A stretch of 64,000 nucleotides of DNA, from the NCBI GenBank assembly GCA_029237695.1, contig CM055266.1, positions 124,610,569 through 124,674,568 of the forward strand. The letters are read 5' to 3'. This document shows, one piece after another, positions 11,671 through 25,600 of the stretch. The notes below the pieces were generated by a model. That model was not told the origin of the DNA and did no database searches. It saw only the letters and a program-made list of their open reading frames with translations. Both the position numbers and the translations under genes were made by a program. Origin of the DNA: Conchocele bisecta. Lineage: Eukaryota; Mollusca; Bivalvia; Lucinida; Thyasiridae. Position 1 is the first letter of the stretch; the number at the start of each line of letters is the position of its first letter.

Positions 11671-12180
11671 TTAAATACTATTTATTTCAAGTTGTGGCAA
11701 GTGATATATACATACAATTGAGACAGGATTAGAAAACAAGCTTTTACACTTATGTGTATTCTTCTCCTGTGAGAAAATGTTTACTTGGTCGTGGCTGATC
11801 TTGTAGAACATGGAGAGTCGGGCGTTCCGTCTCCTCTTTCCCAACGTCTCCCGTTGCAATACAGCCAGTGTCTTTCTGTAGTTACTGGTCACGAATCTGA
11901 CAGCTCTCTCTTGTACCACTTACTTCATTTTTCTGGATGTCTCGCTGGAAGCAAGGACACCAGGATGATGCGCAATATTCCAGTGTGGTGCGTACAGTGG
12001 AGTTGTAGGCTGACGTTTTCGTTTCGAGCAGACTTTGTTGGTGTGCGGAGACCATGATATGTCTTTGGAGGGTTTTACATCGAGGTATGTTACTTGGTTG
12101 ACAGTGTCGATGGGTGTGACATTCAATTTTATTGTTCTCCATCTTGATAGGGTGCTACGTACATGCTTCCATATACTCAC
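11671..12180 (-). pseudogene. Non-LTR reverse transcriptase fragment, frameshifted
   Basis: Three overlapping minus-strand frames together give the C-terminal thumb region of a jockey-like LINE polymerase: a YLDVKPSKDISWSPHTNKVC segment, then RTTLEYCASSWCP, then VQERAVRFVTSNYRKT. These motifs are in family order but in different frames, so at least two frameshifts have occurred. The catalytic domain is absent. It looks like a different LINE clade from the other two relics in the window. Confidence 0.75.
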
Positions 12181-12195
12181 GGTACGTAACTCACT

Positions 12196-12292
12196 TTAGG
12201 ATGAAAATGAGTACCCGCGACCACGGGACACAAACCTGACACCTCTGGTGTACCGTACTATCACTTCAACGACTGAGCTAACCAGACACAGA
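12196..12292 (-). repeat. tRNA-like SINE head
   Basis: On the minus strand the sequence has an A-box-like GGTTAGCTCAGTCGTTGAAG and a B-box-like GGTTTGTGTCCC at a tRNA-like distance. Stem pairing is too poor for a working tRNA, so this is probably the 5' part of a tRNA-derived SINE. Confidence 0.5.
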
Positions 12293-12721
12293 TACACATT
12301 TCATCCCTATAATGCGTTACGTACAGTGATAGGTACGTGAACTGTGCACCATATCGAGATAGCAGCTTCGATTCCAGCCAACCGTTGATATACTAGTATA
12401 GGCTGGATCAGGGACGTTCAAGACCTCACGCTGATATATAAGGTATGAAACATACATGGTGCGAAGTGTTCATATAATGTTATAAGCGATATTTATATAT
12501 GTGCGAAAAATATGCATGTTGTTCACTGTTTCCACATTTAAGACAGCATAGATTTATTTACTTTGTCTACGGTACCACTTGTATTCCCTCTTAGCATGTA
12601 TAATATGGCTGCATAAATATTGCGCAATACCAGTCCTATTGTTTTAAGCGGCCCTGAAATTAATAACAAACTCCTGTCAAATGTTGCAACTGCCAGGCAG
12701 TTCCTGTTGGAATCCATAGAA

Positions 12722-12777
12722 ATGGACAACAAAGAGCTGTTTCTGAGCTGCAGAAGGGGCGATCTATCAAAACTAAA
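12722..12777 (+). CDS. ABTB1: ABTB1 coding exon 1
   Basis: Codes MDNKELFLSCRRGDLSKL and the first two bases of Lys19, followed by donor GTACGA. The open frame extends upstream without an ATG, so that extension is taken as 5' UTR. Confidence 0.92.
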
Positions 12778-15700
12778 GTACGAACTATCAATTGGCATCT
12801 GTTTTGTCTTTGTGTGCATTCAATTTTATGGAAATAATTGCAATTTCTAAACAGGTATACTTGGTTGTTAGTTGACAGGTCAACTTCTCAATGATGATCA
12901 AGGTATTCCACGGTTTCAATCCGCTTATTGTGTCGCTCCCTTCACCTTTCCTTATTAGCGAAGTACCATCATAGGTTGCAGTTAGAGTCATATTTATTTT
13001 ACTAATTGTATACTCAACATAGGAAATAACGCATCACCACAGGTTTGGCTGGTAAATACCCGGGGATTTCCCGTCCCGGGAAATACCGGGAAATATGAAT
13101 TTTGATGTTATTATTTGATAATTAAAGTTATTTAAATTAAGTTTTAAGCTCAGTAATAGTTAATTAAACAATCAACAACTTAATAATTAGATATAGGGGT
13201 TAATTACAATGTATAGATCTGTTTCATTCCCAACTAGGGGTACTCATCAGGTGGAATATTTCGCAACCAATGAACCATGACATTTATATTTTGGTTGTAT
13301 TATTTTTTTGTAAATTACTTCTTCATTTTTTAGGAAGCATCTGAGTGTCTGCTAGATACAATTCACAAGAATATAACGTCATCATGATCAGACTATGTTT
13401 AGACAACAGGCTGTTAACACAGGTTGAAGTAACAGACCTAAGTCTATAAATACATTAAATATGCCTAAAAGCATCAATAAATGAAAAAATAATAAGCTAC
13501 AATTTTTTTGTTTATCCCCTCCATATACTTCATTATACATAATGAAGTATATGGAGGCGGTAAACAAATTTTGTTTAGTTTATTTTTTTTTTCATTTATT
13601 GATGCTTTTAGGCATATTTAATGTATTTATAGACCTCGGTCCGTTACTTCAACCTGTGGCTGTTAATTGTCAACCTTCTCCCACACTAATATTCGGTATC
13701 AAGAAATGAGAATAAATGATCTTAGCATGCATGATGTGCATACACATTGTCTCTTACAAGTCTTATATGACTGACAATGTACTGTTGTTTTAAATCAAAT
13801 CAAATGATATTTATTGGTTTAAAACCTAATACAAAGGCTCGATACCAAGTAACATATAGAAACAATTAAACAATCACATGGACACATACATTTTAGACAA
13901 CAAAAACATAGATGTAACAAAGAAGATAATTATGACTAGATCAAAATAATAGCATATTATACAGTGTAAGAACAACATTATACTGTATCACAACTAGGAA
14001 ATGCCAAGGCGATGAATGTCGTTGAACACCTAATTCCTTTTATTACCTACTTCTTGATTTCTATATGTATACATCCTATCCTATGAATTCCTTCTATACA
14101 TATTTTACTAATATCATATTCATTATTACTCATAATATAATAAAACTTATCATCGTCAGTCATTTCCCTGAAAGAGGGGACTATGTCTTGTATCTTATTA
14201 AATATATCATGTCTGATACAATTTAGTTTATCACATCTAACAACAAAATGCTTTTCCGTTTCAACCTCAAAATTACAAAGTGGGCAAATTCGTTCATTTA
14301 CGGGAAGTTTTCTTAATCTACCCTCTTCTATAAACAGCTTACTGTTACTAATCATAATTTTCACAAAAGTTGAAATAACAGTTTTATTTAAGTTTGTCAA
14401 CAGAAAGTTTTCCATCTTATAATTAACTTTAAAAGACTTGTATGTACGCAGCTTATTACAATTTACATTACCTGTATTTTCATTATCATGCAGTACTTTA
14501 TTCCAAAATGTAACATATCTTTCCTGTAACTTTATTTGTATAGCATGAAGTAACTTAGATAGTGAAACCGTATTTTGATTGACCCATACATGTTCAATCC
14601 TATTTTGATAAAGAAACATTTTAGTTTGACACAATAACTATTTGGTAATAATAAATTTTCAGAATATGCCAACCTAACCAATCTATTTTCATTTGCATTA
14701 ATCACATGGTGCCAAAAGCTTACGGTATATTTCAAAGCTAATATAGAAATTGGAAAATAACATACCGTAATTCCGATAAGACAGCCACGTTGACTGCAGC
14801 CTTGTTAACACCCAACAAGAAATTAGCAAATTTTAAAAAACATTTATCAGGCAAAAATTCTTTATACCTTGTTTCAAATTGTAAATTATCACGTAGAAGA
14901 GAGTCAAGGGCCCAAATTTCACTGCAATACAGCAAAATAGGCCGGACACAAGTTTCAAATAACTTTAGCATCGGGGCAGTATACATTTTGTCATATGGAA
15001 AACATTTCCGTATACAGTATATAGCTTTAATAGCCTTGTTATTCAATTGTTTTATAGCATGTGTAAATACTCCTGATGGCTTAAATATTATCCCCAAATA
15101 TTTGTAACTATCTGTTAATTGAATAAAAGTATCCTCATAATTAAATTGAAAACCTTTTCAAAGTACGTCCAGATTTATGAAATATCATAACATTTGTTTT
15201 ATCTAAATTAACACTTAGGTTCCATTTATCACAATACACTTTAACCCTTTCCCTGATAGAGACGACTTTTGACGCCTCTGCAGAAGATGTCTTTTGAAAA
15301 CATTGTGGGAAAAGGAGAAATTGCTTGTAACAAGCAATTTCTCCCTTTCCCACAATGTTTTCTACTCTATCAGATAATTTAACCATCATTTGACCCAGCA
15401 TTTGATTCTTTTATTCAGATGTTTTCGATTTGGATGAGTCGAAATATCGCAAAACAGGGAAAGGGTTAAGCTTATTCAACAATATTTGTAACCCATTGGC
15501 TGAATTAGAGATTAAAACTAGATCATCAGCATATAGTAAACAAGATAAGTTTCTATCGTTCATTTGAACATGAGTCATTTGAACAGGGTCACATGAGTCA
15601 TTTGAACAGGGTCACATGAGTCATTTGAACAGGGTCACATGAGTCATTTGAACAGGGTCACATGAGTCATTTGAACAGGGTCACATGAGTCATTTGAACA

Positions 15701-16606
15701 GGGTCACATGAGTCATTTGAACAGGGTCACATGAGTCATTTGAACAGGGTCACATGAGTCATTTGAACAGGGTCACATGAGTCATTTGAACAGGGTCACA
15801 TGAGTCATTTGCATTTGTATTACTTATTTGCATTATTATTATGACATTTATTTAACGTGAAGACTATGGGCCACGATGGTACGTATGAGATACAATACCT
15901 AGAATCGTTAAAATTAGCCAAAAGCCTACTAATGTCTACTTATTTGCATGTACATTGATGAGACTTTAATATACTTTAATAAACCATCAGACTATGACAA
16001 CAGGCTGTTAATTGTCAGCCTTCTCTCACACCTTTTGTGTCATACTGTATAATAAGAACCCAGGTGGTCTGTATATGGTCATGTGAAGTTGTAAAACAAT
16101 TACACTTGCACTGTACATGGATTATCCCTGTTATCAACAGGGATTTTCTCAAAATTCCAAAAGCAGCTTTTATTAATGGCAGGTTTCTATAGTAATGAGG
16201 GGTGTTCTCATATACAATAAAATAGACAATTGGCTTCAGGAGTGTGCTAGAAGATCAGAATTTGAACATCCACAAATGCCATAAGCCCCATTTCTCCAGT
16301 CACAGCCACATATGAGTCTGGTTCTATAATATTACCAGCCTGACATGGCGTTGTTTACATGCTTTGTTTATATAAACATTGGTGTATAAATAAACATGGA
16401 ATTCCTGTAGGTATTTCCCTGTTTATTATTGCACGTCCCTATAGTCATGATAGATATATTGCGATTGAGAAAACCGTTTCTCATCCTGGCACAGTGGGTA
16501 AACTGGCGGCCAACGGGTGGTACTTGATTTTAATTTTGCACTGCATGCATTCGATCCTCACTTTGGCTATATATATATATACATGTATTAAATATATATA
16601 TTATTT

Positions 16607-16637
<31 letters not shown>

Positions 16638-19600
16638 ATATAATATTGTTTTTGTGTTTTCTTTTTAACGCAGTTTGATCAGGATCACCGTTGTTCACCA
16701 TTCCATCAATGTATCTGCTGTTGTAAGATAACACATGTATTACTTAAACATGGCTATGGTAATACTTTGCATCATATGCATAAGGTCATTTTTAATAGAT
16801 GGTCTCCAAAAGTAAGCAAATTGCATGCATTCTACAACAATGATATATTTCAAAACACCATTACCAGTCAAGTGTTTCGTCGGTGGTCAGCGTACCCTCA
16901 GTCAGTGTATCGTCAGCAGTCAGCTTACCATCAGCAGTTAATGTATCGTCAGCAGTCACTGTACTGTTGTCGGATACGGTGTTGTCGACAGTCACGGTAG
17001 ATCTAGCGGTCCCTGCAGTTCGGACAAGGAATATGTCGATAGCAAGTTGTTTATTTTCTGACCTGAGAGATTTAATTTTGGACATGGTGTTTTCGTAACA
17101 TATTTGCATTTGTAGTGAGTGGAGGTGGACTTTCACAAAAGCACACAAAGATGCAAAATGCATTTCACAGGTGAAAAATGAAGTGTTCTATATGTTGTGT
17201 AAAAATAAATGCACGATATATTGAATATATCGGGATGTGTACATTTTTATGGCGCCAAAATAGTAAAGGCGAGATAAAAAAATACGCCCATGGCTGGATT
17301 CGAACTCACGACCGTCCGATCACCAAACAGCAGATCTACCCACTAGAGCACTAAACAATGTTACTGCTATTAGCAATTCTATCGAATGTAAATGTTTTTG
17401 CACTGGTATACAAATACCATGTCTACAACCTATGACGTAAACTAATTAAAAATAACATGTGTTTACAATAATACATGTATTTACAATAATAACGCACCAG
17501 CTCAAAGCGGTACACCTCTAGTATTTCCATTCCTACTTCATCATTGTGTTTTTCGAAGATATTGATTTCGAGAACAAGCTCTGCATGTTTTCTCAATTTT
17601 AATCATCATGTGCATACTGATTTTACAAACCGGTGAAAAACAGCGATGCAATAAGTGTACCTCACCAATGTTTATATAAACAAAGCATGTAAACAACGCC
17701 ATGTCAGGCTGGTAATATTATAGAACCAGACTCATATGTGGCTGTGACTGGAGAAATGGGGCTTATGGCATTTGTGGATGTTCAAATTCTGATCTTCTAG
17801 CACACTCCTGAAGCCAATTGTCTATTTTATTGTATATGAGAACACTTGTAATTCACAAGTGATTATAGCATCTATCTACTGGCACCTATTGGAAGGAAAA
17901 GTTTGCTTTATTTTGATTGGTTGATTTCTTCCTTAAGCAAGGCGCCAATGGGTAGGTATCTTGAAATACATCAGCACCTCGTTCATTTATAACGCTATTT
18001 TGGCTGTGACTGGAGAAATGGGGCTTATTAACCAGTTTTGTAACCAGTGTAGATTCGGATCAGCTTGTGCATCCGCATGGTCTGATCAGAATTTGCCCTG
18101 TTCGCCATTCCACCAATGAAACACCTGTCATGCTGCTAACAAGGCCTAAAAAAAAAGGTCTTGTGGTGCGGGGAACGGTCCAGAAAAAGCTAGGTAGGGA
18201 GGGTAGGAAAATCTTTTTTTCTATTTTATTTTTTTTTAAATATTAGCGCTCAAAAAGTGCGCAAAAGACTGTAACAAACCCCGTTCCCCGCACCACAATA
18301 CTTTTTATTTTAGGCCCAAGCAATATAGATCATTATCAGGATACAGGATTGTGCTATTGATCAGCGGCTACACTGGTCACAAATCCAATAAGCCCCATTC
18401 CAGTCACACTCACAGCAAAATTTGATAAAACATGAAAAACAGGCACAGTGAATTTCAGCCGTTGCAGTTTGATACGTGTGCATAGTGATATTTGCATGTG
18501 GGGCATTGCTCTGTTTTCTCACTTGGCATGATGTCACTGGCTGTATCTGCCATGTGTATTCAGGGGTGCAATATAGCATTGTCATGATTCTGTACATATT
18601 CAACTTTTCAGGTACCTTGTGGAACAGAAGGAAGTTAATTTGAACATTCGCGATAAATGGGACAGCACACCAATGTAGGTCTGCATAAATGTGGCTGTGA
18701 CTGGAGAAATGGGGCTTCTGGGGGGATTTGTGACCAGTGCAGTTCCTGATCAAATAGCACACTTCTGTAGGCCAGATATTGATCTATGTTGCTTGTTAGA
18801 AGCAGGACGGGTGTTTCTTTGATGAAATGGCTAACAGTGCAGGTCCTGATCAGACTGTGCGGATGCACAGGCTGATCTGGATCTTCACTGGTTGCAAAAC
18901 CCATAAGCCCCACTTCTCCAGTCATAGCCACAAATCATTCAATAATAGTGGTAATTATTGCTGGGATTCTGAGACCACATGTACCTTATGTAGTCGGAAA
19001 GAAATCTGCATCGTTCACTCTGTGCATGGGGGGTGGCAGGTGGGAGCATGCGATGGGTAATTTAACGATCAGGATTCATCCTTATCGGTATCACAAACGG
19101 AGACATGGTTTGGCCCTCAGGTACGTCTTTGGCATTCTTGTATGTGAGGGTTCAATCTGGTTATACCCCTTATGAGTATTATGATTATTCCTAATCCTAT
19201 CACTTTTAGGGGAATGTGCCAAGTGACTGTGGTGTGGTATGTGGTATGGCACAGGTCAGGTTATTCTAATTTCAGAGCTGAATACCGGTATATATTTATT
19301 TCGATGTAAATATTCCATTCTGATTTTGGGATTTTCTCCCCAATGCAGCAGGTTACATGCGGGATCGAACCCGTTGGCCCGGCTTTATATGACAGCTGTT
19401 GATAGGCCATTAAACACCAATAAATCAAATGATGGATGCTTTGCTGATGACATTGCACACTGTATACCCTGTTCAGACTTTATTGATTGTCTCAGATACA
19501 ATGTTGAGCATGAAAGCATGCTCCAAAATATTAATATAACACTGGGCCATAATCCCCCTATGTTCATAGATCAGGAACACATAATTTTCATAGAACAAAA

Positions 19601-22600
19601 TACATCTTACGTGTCAGTCCAAGTTCAACACAGCTCTCTAATGTAGATAAGTGATTTACAATCTCAAGTTATCAGGGAATCCTGCAACTGATTGCATATA
19701 TAAACTGTATGCATGTGTAAAAGTACAGGATCATTGCCATAATATATGGCCGTGACTGGAGAAATTGGGTTTATGGGTTTTGCGACCAGTGTAGATCCAG
19801 ATCAGGCTGTGCATCCGCACAGTCTGATCAGGATCTGCACTGTTCGCCATTCCATCAATGAAACACCTGTCGCGCTTCTGACAAGCAATATGGATCGGTA
19901 TTGGGCTACAGGAGTGTTCCTATTTGATCAGGAGTTACACTGGTCACAAATCCCATAAGCCCTATTTCTCCAGTCACAGCCACATATATGTGACCCACCA
20001 ACCGAGATAAGAGACATTATGCACTCAACTTAGTCCCAGATCAGTCTGTGAATCGGCACAATCCGACCAAGGCTTACACGCTCACCATTCTGTTAATTGG
20101 ATGTGTTTATACATGTGTTCAACGGTTTAGATCAGTCTCTGACTGTATGAAGACATATGATGATCAACATTGGTCACAAACATTTCTCAGGTCCCCTTTC
20201 TCAGCTGGTAGCCGATGCTTATGTAATTTACAGGTACTATGCTTGTCTCTGTGGCCATGAAGAGGTCGTAAAGTATTTATTGGAGAATGGTAAGTTCATA
20301 ATGAGGGATCGTAGTTACTTATTTCCCTTTGAATTTATTTATTGAAACCTGGTCCAAATTATAAAGTTTAAGGCCTTATATTGCTTGCCACAGGTAGCAG
20401 GAATTGTTGTGAAAAGGAACCATTCTAGTGTTTTTTAACGATTGTTGAATCAGATCATCCTATATATCTGCGTAGTCTGATCCAGGGCTGCTTTATTTGC
20501 CGGATTCATATTTTCACACACATGCATATTATCGCAACCAGAAATAAACGCTAAAATACCACATACATGTAGGACCGGATCTCTATAAATAGATTTACAA
20601 AGGGAAATAACTAGGTATGATCCCTCATTAGCATACTTCATTTCCATATACCGGTACATGCACATGTACAAGGCCAGTTTCTATCAATAACCGTCCTGGA
20701 AGTCATATAATTTAATAGCTTTCATATTAAACTGAGAAAACTGACGTCACCAAACGGACCAAAGAGACGCCAATATTATATGCGCTATTAGCACATATCC
20801 GGTCTCTGCAACCTGTTTGAACTGTATGTACGCATAGTGTGTCCGAACGTTCGTGGATTACACACTAGATAGACATTATATGTAAATGTAATGTGCTCCA
20901 ATACTGGAACATGTTAATACAAATTGTTTATGGTTGTAAATGAATATTTTCTTTCAATTTTTCTATGATTAAATGACAGTGGAAGCTCTCTAAATCAGAC
21001 ACTCTGGGAGGTCCCCAGGGTGTCCAGTTTAGAGAGGTTCCACTGTATTCTAACCAGTCGCTGTCTTTATATAGGGGCAGTATGTGAAGCAAACACATTT
21101 GATGGTGAGCGGTGTTTGTATGGGGCGCTCACTAACCACGTAAAGAAACTCCTACTATCGTACAATATGGTGTCCTCGAAAGTCCTTCGGAGGGATTTAT
21201 ATGAGGAATTCCTAAGGAAGTAAGTACCGTGATAACTCCAGGCATTGGGGCACCATTTGTTTTGGCAATAGCGGTTTCCAATAACAAATCAGGGCTCCAG
21301 ATAAAGAATTAGTAATTGAGTATTGTCACTCCATCATTTCTGAAGCACTTGGGTATTTCAAAATTTTAATTGGGTAAAATGAAATCACACTACTGTTTAC
21401 ACATCAACAGACAGCAATTATTGAATAGTTTGCTTCAAAATGAAAACATGTATTGGCATTTCATTAGAATTGTCTCCAAGGAGACAATTCTAATGAAATA
21501 CCAAGACGTGTTTTCATGGAAAATAAGACAAATACGCTATATTCGTGGTCTGTTTATTGTTTTCTGCAGCCTGACAAAGGTATACTCGCTACTTCTGATT
21601 TCAATTGGGTTTTTGGCAATTTTAATTGGATATTTAAGCAAATATGCAGCTTATCTGGAGCTCAGACAAATTGTGTTAAAGTTGACAGTTATGAACATCA
21701 GTTATCTACATATGTTGTTCTTGTTTCATATTTCTTGACCACAATGTAATACATTTCACTATCATGATGAAATTCTATAGTCTGTGAATTGTAACTGATT
21801 AAAGGTACATGCCCACTCAGTAGGCACATACTGTTCTTTATAGAAATAAATTAAATAAGTGTATAATTGTGTCACTATTCAACCAGTTCCAAAAATTATG
21901 AGTGCCCACTATACAGATATTATCATTTAGTAATATTTATTTTACTGATAGTGACTCGCGGTGGTATCAGGCTATTTTCATATGCAAATGAGGCATGATA
22001 TTTTTTAATTATTTATATTAATTAAATGTGTCGCCTGAAAAAATAATTAAGTATGATCATTTTACATAAATAAATAAACGCAGAGAATAAATAGTAATGT
22101 CCATTAACATTTTAAGGAAACACGGTTATCGCCCCTGATATCAGTGTGAAAATTTACGTGTAATATAAAATGTATAATACTGTCAATCTGTACATATGGG
22201 GTAATGGTGAATGAATGTTTATTTCTCCAGAAAATATCTGAGCTGATGTCTCTGATATAAAGAACATTTTGTGCCTACTGAGTGGGCATGTACCTTTAAA
22301 TACATAAACAGGTTTCTTAATTACCCTCTATACATTCATGCTAGAATGTGCTGTTTGAATTTTCTGGCAATTATTGTTGCTTTTTTTTTAATAAATTTCT
22401 TTGAAAAAAAGCAACAATAATTGTTTTCTTGGTGACTTTTTAAATTAAAATGTAATGCTCACGGTACTTATTAAAACAGTGGAATGGGGTGTCCGGTTTA
22501 GAGAGGTTCTACTAAATCTGCTTTATCCATCTTCATTGATTGTTGTAGATTGAAGGAAACAGAGCTTTACCAGGACATCATATTTCACGTCCACGGGGAG

Positions 22601-25600
22601 AAGATTCCCGCCCACAAATGTGTCCTCAGTGCAAGGAGCCCATACTTTGCTGAACTATTCAGGACAAAATGGATGGCCAGGAAAGAGATATTTCTCAAGC
22701 ATAAAATGGTAATTATGCTCAGTCAGATGATTTGAATGTACTATTCACATGATCCTGAACATAAATTATTTTGAAAATATGTAGAATTATTTATGTAATT
22801 GACCTCAAAATTCAGTTACCGTTCATTACATAAACAAATGCATTTAATACAACGAAATTCTATAGAATTGTTTCATCAAACATTGCTTAATATATAACTA
22901 CATGCATAGAGAAACTCATTTATAAGTAGTTACTTTGGTCAGTTATCATTAGGGCCCCGTAGAGAATCGTCGGTGCCCTACAGGCTTCGTCCTGTCCGTC
23001 CATCTGTTTGTCCGTCCGGTTTTCTAAGAGTTTCTCAAATTACCTATAGGGGCCCTAAGTGTGTCGACAGACCACAGTTTCTAGTTTAATACTGCCATTA
23101 GATGTATGCTCGTGAATAATATTCTTTGTATATTATTCTTTGTAGTCTGTTTAAATATGTTAATTACAGTACCGTAACTAGGATGAGGCAGTCGCCAATT
23201 TTTTTAATGTTAAGAGTTAAACAAATCCCTGGGGTGGTGGCGGGGAGAATGCTCCCTGACCCCCATAGGGGGACTTGGTTCACCTCGTCTGGTTTTTACC
23301 TCTGGTTACGTTATGTATGTTGCAGATTGTGCCACCAGCATTCAAAGGACTTTTGCAGTATCTTTATACAGGTATATGTACATTGTTTTGCATACAGCCT
23401 GTGGACAACTTACTTAAACATTGACAGTAAACGGTATAGAACTGTTCTAAGAACAGTTCTATACCATTTAGTGTCTAATTTTTCTCATAGAACATGTCAG
23501 GATTTAAATCTCTTGTTTACAACACTTCCGTATTACTGAGCTAATCACACTGTAATAGCTAAATTTCCACAGATACTTAGGCTACAATTCACAATTCAGA
23601 ATTACTTTACTAACTGAAAAAAAATGGACATGTAACACAAATGCAAATCTATTAACACTTTTCATGCTGAGGATACGCCATACTAACTACTAAATGTTTT
23701 CCTTCTATGCGCTCAGATATCGAGACGGTTCAAATGAGTGGTCACAACATATTGTTTCATTGAGAAATAACAAAAATATTAAAATATTTAATAAATTTCA
23801 TACCCATAAAGGTGTATTGTGAAAGGAATGGGTTAATATATATAGAGGATATTCCATCGTACATTTTGAATAGCGGGAAATAATACACGAGTGTGTGTCG
23901 GATGCCGACGGACACGAGTGTATTATTTCCGCTATTCAAACATGTATGATGGAATATCTATGTATTACACGTCCATGGATACATATGCACATTTAGTCTA
24001 TATATGAGATTATAATCAATGAATTGTGGTGTGCTCATGAATAGTTATACAATGACGTATTTTCCCGCGTTTTGATGTTACGTTGTGTGACGTCGTGCAA
24101 ATGTGACGTCATGTAAACTTTTTGAAATCCAAATTACGCAGCTGTTTCTATGAACCAGATATATTTTAGTGCATGTTCAATCACATTAACATTCTATATT
24201 AGTCGAGACCCTTTCCAAATTTTCAAATAACTTTATTTTGACTAATAAAAATTTCAATTTTTGCTTGGTAGCTCGTGGTTTCCAAGAAAACAGGCGCGCA
24301 ATTACGGGTGTTCTCTTCACGGTGTATTATTTGTAAGGAGTTGATTATGGGTTTTCTCTCACAGCAAAACCCGTGCAAATAATTTGCAAGAGTGTAATAA
24401 ATGTATTTCATCAATATATATATATAATAAATATATTTATCTGTCAGAGACTAATTAACCATAAACATTGACATTTTCATCGACTGTAATATGTGTAACA
24501 AGCTTGCAATATAAATTGTAGCTATGATTTTCATTGGACCGTAATGATACAAAAATGTCTAAATATGTTTTGAAATATTTGATTCAATGAATTTATATGT
24601 GGCTGTGACTGAAGAAATGGGACTCATGGGTTTTGCGACCAGTGTAGATCCAGATCAGCCTGTGCATCCGCACAGTCTGATCAGGATCTGCACTATTCGG
24701 CATTCCATCAATGCAACACCTGCCATGGTTATAACAAACCATTTATATGTTATAAGGCTACATAAGTTATTTGATCAAGAACTGGTTACAAATCCAATAA
24801 ACCCCGTTTCTCCAGTCACAGTCACATATAATATTACGCCTTATTAACCCTTTCACCCCTAAGTAACTGGAATGGATTTTGATATGTTAATTTTGCAATA
24901 AATCCAATCATCACAAAATGATTTTCAGACTAGTCCATTTATGAAAATTGGGTGTATTTGTTCTCAAAGATATGACAATTACTTGCAAAAAGTGCAGATC
25001 CTGATGAGACGGCTCGTCACGAGCCGGCTCATCTGGATCTACACTTTTTGCCAATACCACTATACAGGCCTGTGGTGTTAAAAGGGTTATTTCCTCATGT
25101 TATTATTTCCCTACAGGACAAATGGACCTGCATACTGACTATATAACAGACATCATCCGCCTGGCCCGGCAGTGTAAACTGGACATACTTATACACCTTA
25201 TAGAGGAGAAGTGTAAAAAGCTGGTATCATTTGGTAACTATACTGCACATGGGGTTTATTAATAGTAAGACACAAACATGTGTTATGCGGCTTATGCGTT
25301 TTGCTTACAGTCTAGATCCAGATCAGCCTGTGCATCCGCACAGTCTGATCAGGATCTGCACTGTTCGCAATTCCATAAAGGAAACACCTGTCATGCTTCT
25401 AACAAGCAATATGATTTAGTTTGTTTTACATATACAAACATATACATACTATAGATTGTTATCAAGCTACAGGAGTGTGGTATTTGATCGGAAGCTACAC
25501 TGGTCACAAATACCATAAGCCCCATTTCTCCAGTCACACCTACATTTGAGACAAGCCATGTGGTGTGGTACCATAGAAGCCAAATATGAGACGAGCCAAA

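Larger units (their letters stand above)
16202..17845. mobile_element. 1.64-kb element with identical 183-bp inverted ends
   Basis: The arms at 16202-16384 and 17663-17845 are inverted copies with no mismatch that I can see. They start GTGTTCTCATATACAATAAA. Each arm includes about 85 bp of the MITE-1 right end (CCCCATTTCTCCAGTCACAG). The 1.28-kb interior has a TA microsatellite, a 21-bp-type repeat, tRNA-like segments and no transposase. Confidence 0.85.

Noticed and set aside
12620..12850. N-terminal extension or read-through of ABTB1 exon 1
   Set aside because: No in-frame ATG upstream of 12722, and the sequence after 12777 is intron after a good GTACGA donor.
15570..15810. CRISPR-like look of a regular short repeat
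   Set aside because: Units are directly abutting with no variable spacers, in eukaryotic intronic DNA. It is a minisatellite.
17283..17352. A functional tRNA gene
   Set aside because: A and B boxes are present but the anticodon and T stems do not pair; treated as a SINE or tRNA relic.
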